In this document: positions 44,979 to 45,377 of the stretch, in pieces
Layout of the letters: each line of letters opens with the position of its first letter
Numbering within the stretch: position 1 is the first letter of the stretch
NCBI GenBank assembly: GCA_947581765.1
Contig: CANPVU010000011.1
Span: 1-45,377 of the forward strand
Length of the DNA stretch: 45,377 bases
Origin: an uncultured Bacilli bacterium
GTDB taxonomy: Bacteria; Bacillota_I; Bacilli_A; RF39; UBA660
Direction of reading: 5' to 3'
Program-made: the position numbers and the translations under genes
Notes under the pieces: generated by a model
What the model was told of the DNA's origin: nothing
Databases searched by the model: none
What the model saw: only the letters and a program-made list of their open reading frames with translations

Positions 44979-45224
44979 TTAATTGGATTTCTTATCACCT
45001 ATGCATTCGTTATATCCAGATTCATCCCATGTATTTGCATCAGTTTGATTACTAGATGAAGTACACGAACTTCCACTCCAAACACCACCTGAATCAGTAC
45101 AGCATGAACGTTTTCTAGCGTTCGTCATCAAACTGTTTACAAGTGGAGTGGCTACTGCTACTACTACTGCGATTAAGATTATTGCTACTACTGTCAAGTT
45201 TGCTTCACCTGCTGCTTCCTTCAT
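44979..45224 (-). CDS. Small pilin-like membrane protein (81 aa)
   Basis: N-terminus MKEAAGEANLTVVAI, a membrane helix of about 20 residues (Val/Ile/Ala-rich), a short basic stretch (NARKRS), then a small outer domain with CC, SC and a late C that could form disulfides, ending in DKKSN. The plan (short start with Gly just before the helix, one helix, short tail) is that of Flp/Tad-type and other class III pilins. The start M(K/R)E(A/S)xG is shared with the TadE-like pair 5.5 kb away. GGTGGTGAT precedes the ATG, and a strong promoter is upstream. Confidence 0.65.
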   Translation of the reverse strand: MKEAAGEANLTVVAIILIAVVVAVATPLVNSLMTNARKRSCCTDSGGVWSGSSCTSSSNQTDANTWDESGYNECIGDKKSN

Positions 45225-45255
45225 TGTATCACCACCTTATCTCTACCTTATACTA

Positions 45256-45284
45256 ATTATAACATTTACTAATATTTTTGTAAA
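45256..45284 (-). promoter_or_regulatory. Promoter of the small pilin-like gene
   Basis: TTTACA (45279-45284) and TATAAT (45256-45261) on the minus strand, 17-base spacer, TGT before the -10. Confidence 0.7.
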
Positions 45285-45301
45285 CATTTTTATAAATTTT
45301 T

Positions 45302-45377
45302 TTAAAATTGCATCAAATGCATCATCGATATAAACATTAGTGCCATTGCTCCTGCTCCTGTAAATACTAACATTATC
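45302..45377 (-). CDS. C-terminal end of a membrane protein, cut by the window edge (perhaps TadC-like)
   Basis: The last 24 codons are IMLVFTGAGAMALMFISMMH and a short end (LMQF), then TAA. It is a single hydrophobic helix at a C-terminus, as in the last helix of GspF/TadB/TadC platform proteins. Its place just upstream of the pilin-like gene fits a Tad cluster, but the fragment is too short to prove it. Confidence 0.4.
   Translation of the reverse strand, partial: IMLVFTGAGAMALMFISMMHLMQF

Overview
The window is AT-rich chromosomal DNA from a low-GC Gram-positive bacterium (Firmicutes/Bacilli type). TGA is used as a stop and Trp is TGG, so the code is not the Mycoplasma one. Sporulation genes (gerQ-like, yabP, yabQ, spoVG) and two perfect Spo0A-type boxes point to a spore former or a recent ex-spore-former. 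The species cannot be named from the sequence; an uncultured gut Bacilli lineage is my guess.

Positions 1-19443 are mostly core genes in short operons. On the minus strand these are: a PrsW-like membrane protease; a TGS/uridine kinase-like protein with gapA; trhP1-trhP2-greA-alr; yabP-yabQ-divIC behind spoVG; rnr-capA-smpB with a membrane-anchored XRE regulator; a YjdF-like membrane protein with rmuC; and an nfeD-SPFH pair. On the plus strand are clpP, a gerQ-like gene and lemA. Upstream of spoVG, about 490 bases without a gene hold two 16-bp direct repeats, each containing a TGTCGAA box, with several hairpins between them.

Positions 19555-39467 hold the main accessory system, all on the minus strand and read right to left. 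It looks like a hybrid of a type IV secretion machine and a Tad-like pilus. In transcription order: two TadE-like proteins, a TadZ-like protein with a degenerate P-loop, a surface protein ending in a TrbC/VirB2-like module, three small secreted TrbC/VirB2-like proteins, a pseudopilin-like surface protein, a separately transcribed TrbC/VirB2-like protein, a sixth protein ending in a diverged module, VirB6/TrbL, PrgI/VirB3, a TraC-like protein, VirB4, an M23+CHAP wall hydrolase, a lipoprotein, a SpoIID+C39-like protein, a paralogous lipoprotein, and a VirD4/TraG coupling ATPase with SPFG repeats. I see no relaxase, integrase or origin of transfer, so a pilus or secretion role is at least as likely as conjugation.

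Positions 39560-44970 look like an insertion zone: an IS30 transposase fragment, a frameshifted GT-C-like membrane glycosyltransferase gene, a divergent yfhO-like gene and a decayed ISL3 transposase. To its right, at 44979-45377, the cluster seems to resume with a small pilin-like protein that shares its N-terminal motif with the TadE-like pair, then the last 24 codons of a membrane protein (perhaps TadC-like) cut by the window edge. The whole would make an envelope-spanning fibre: ATPases and membrane proteins as the base, six VirB2-like modules and several pilin-like proteins as fibre or base subunits, and two dual-domain wall enzymes to open the peptidoglycan.
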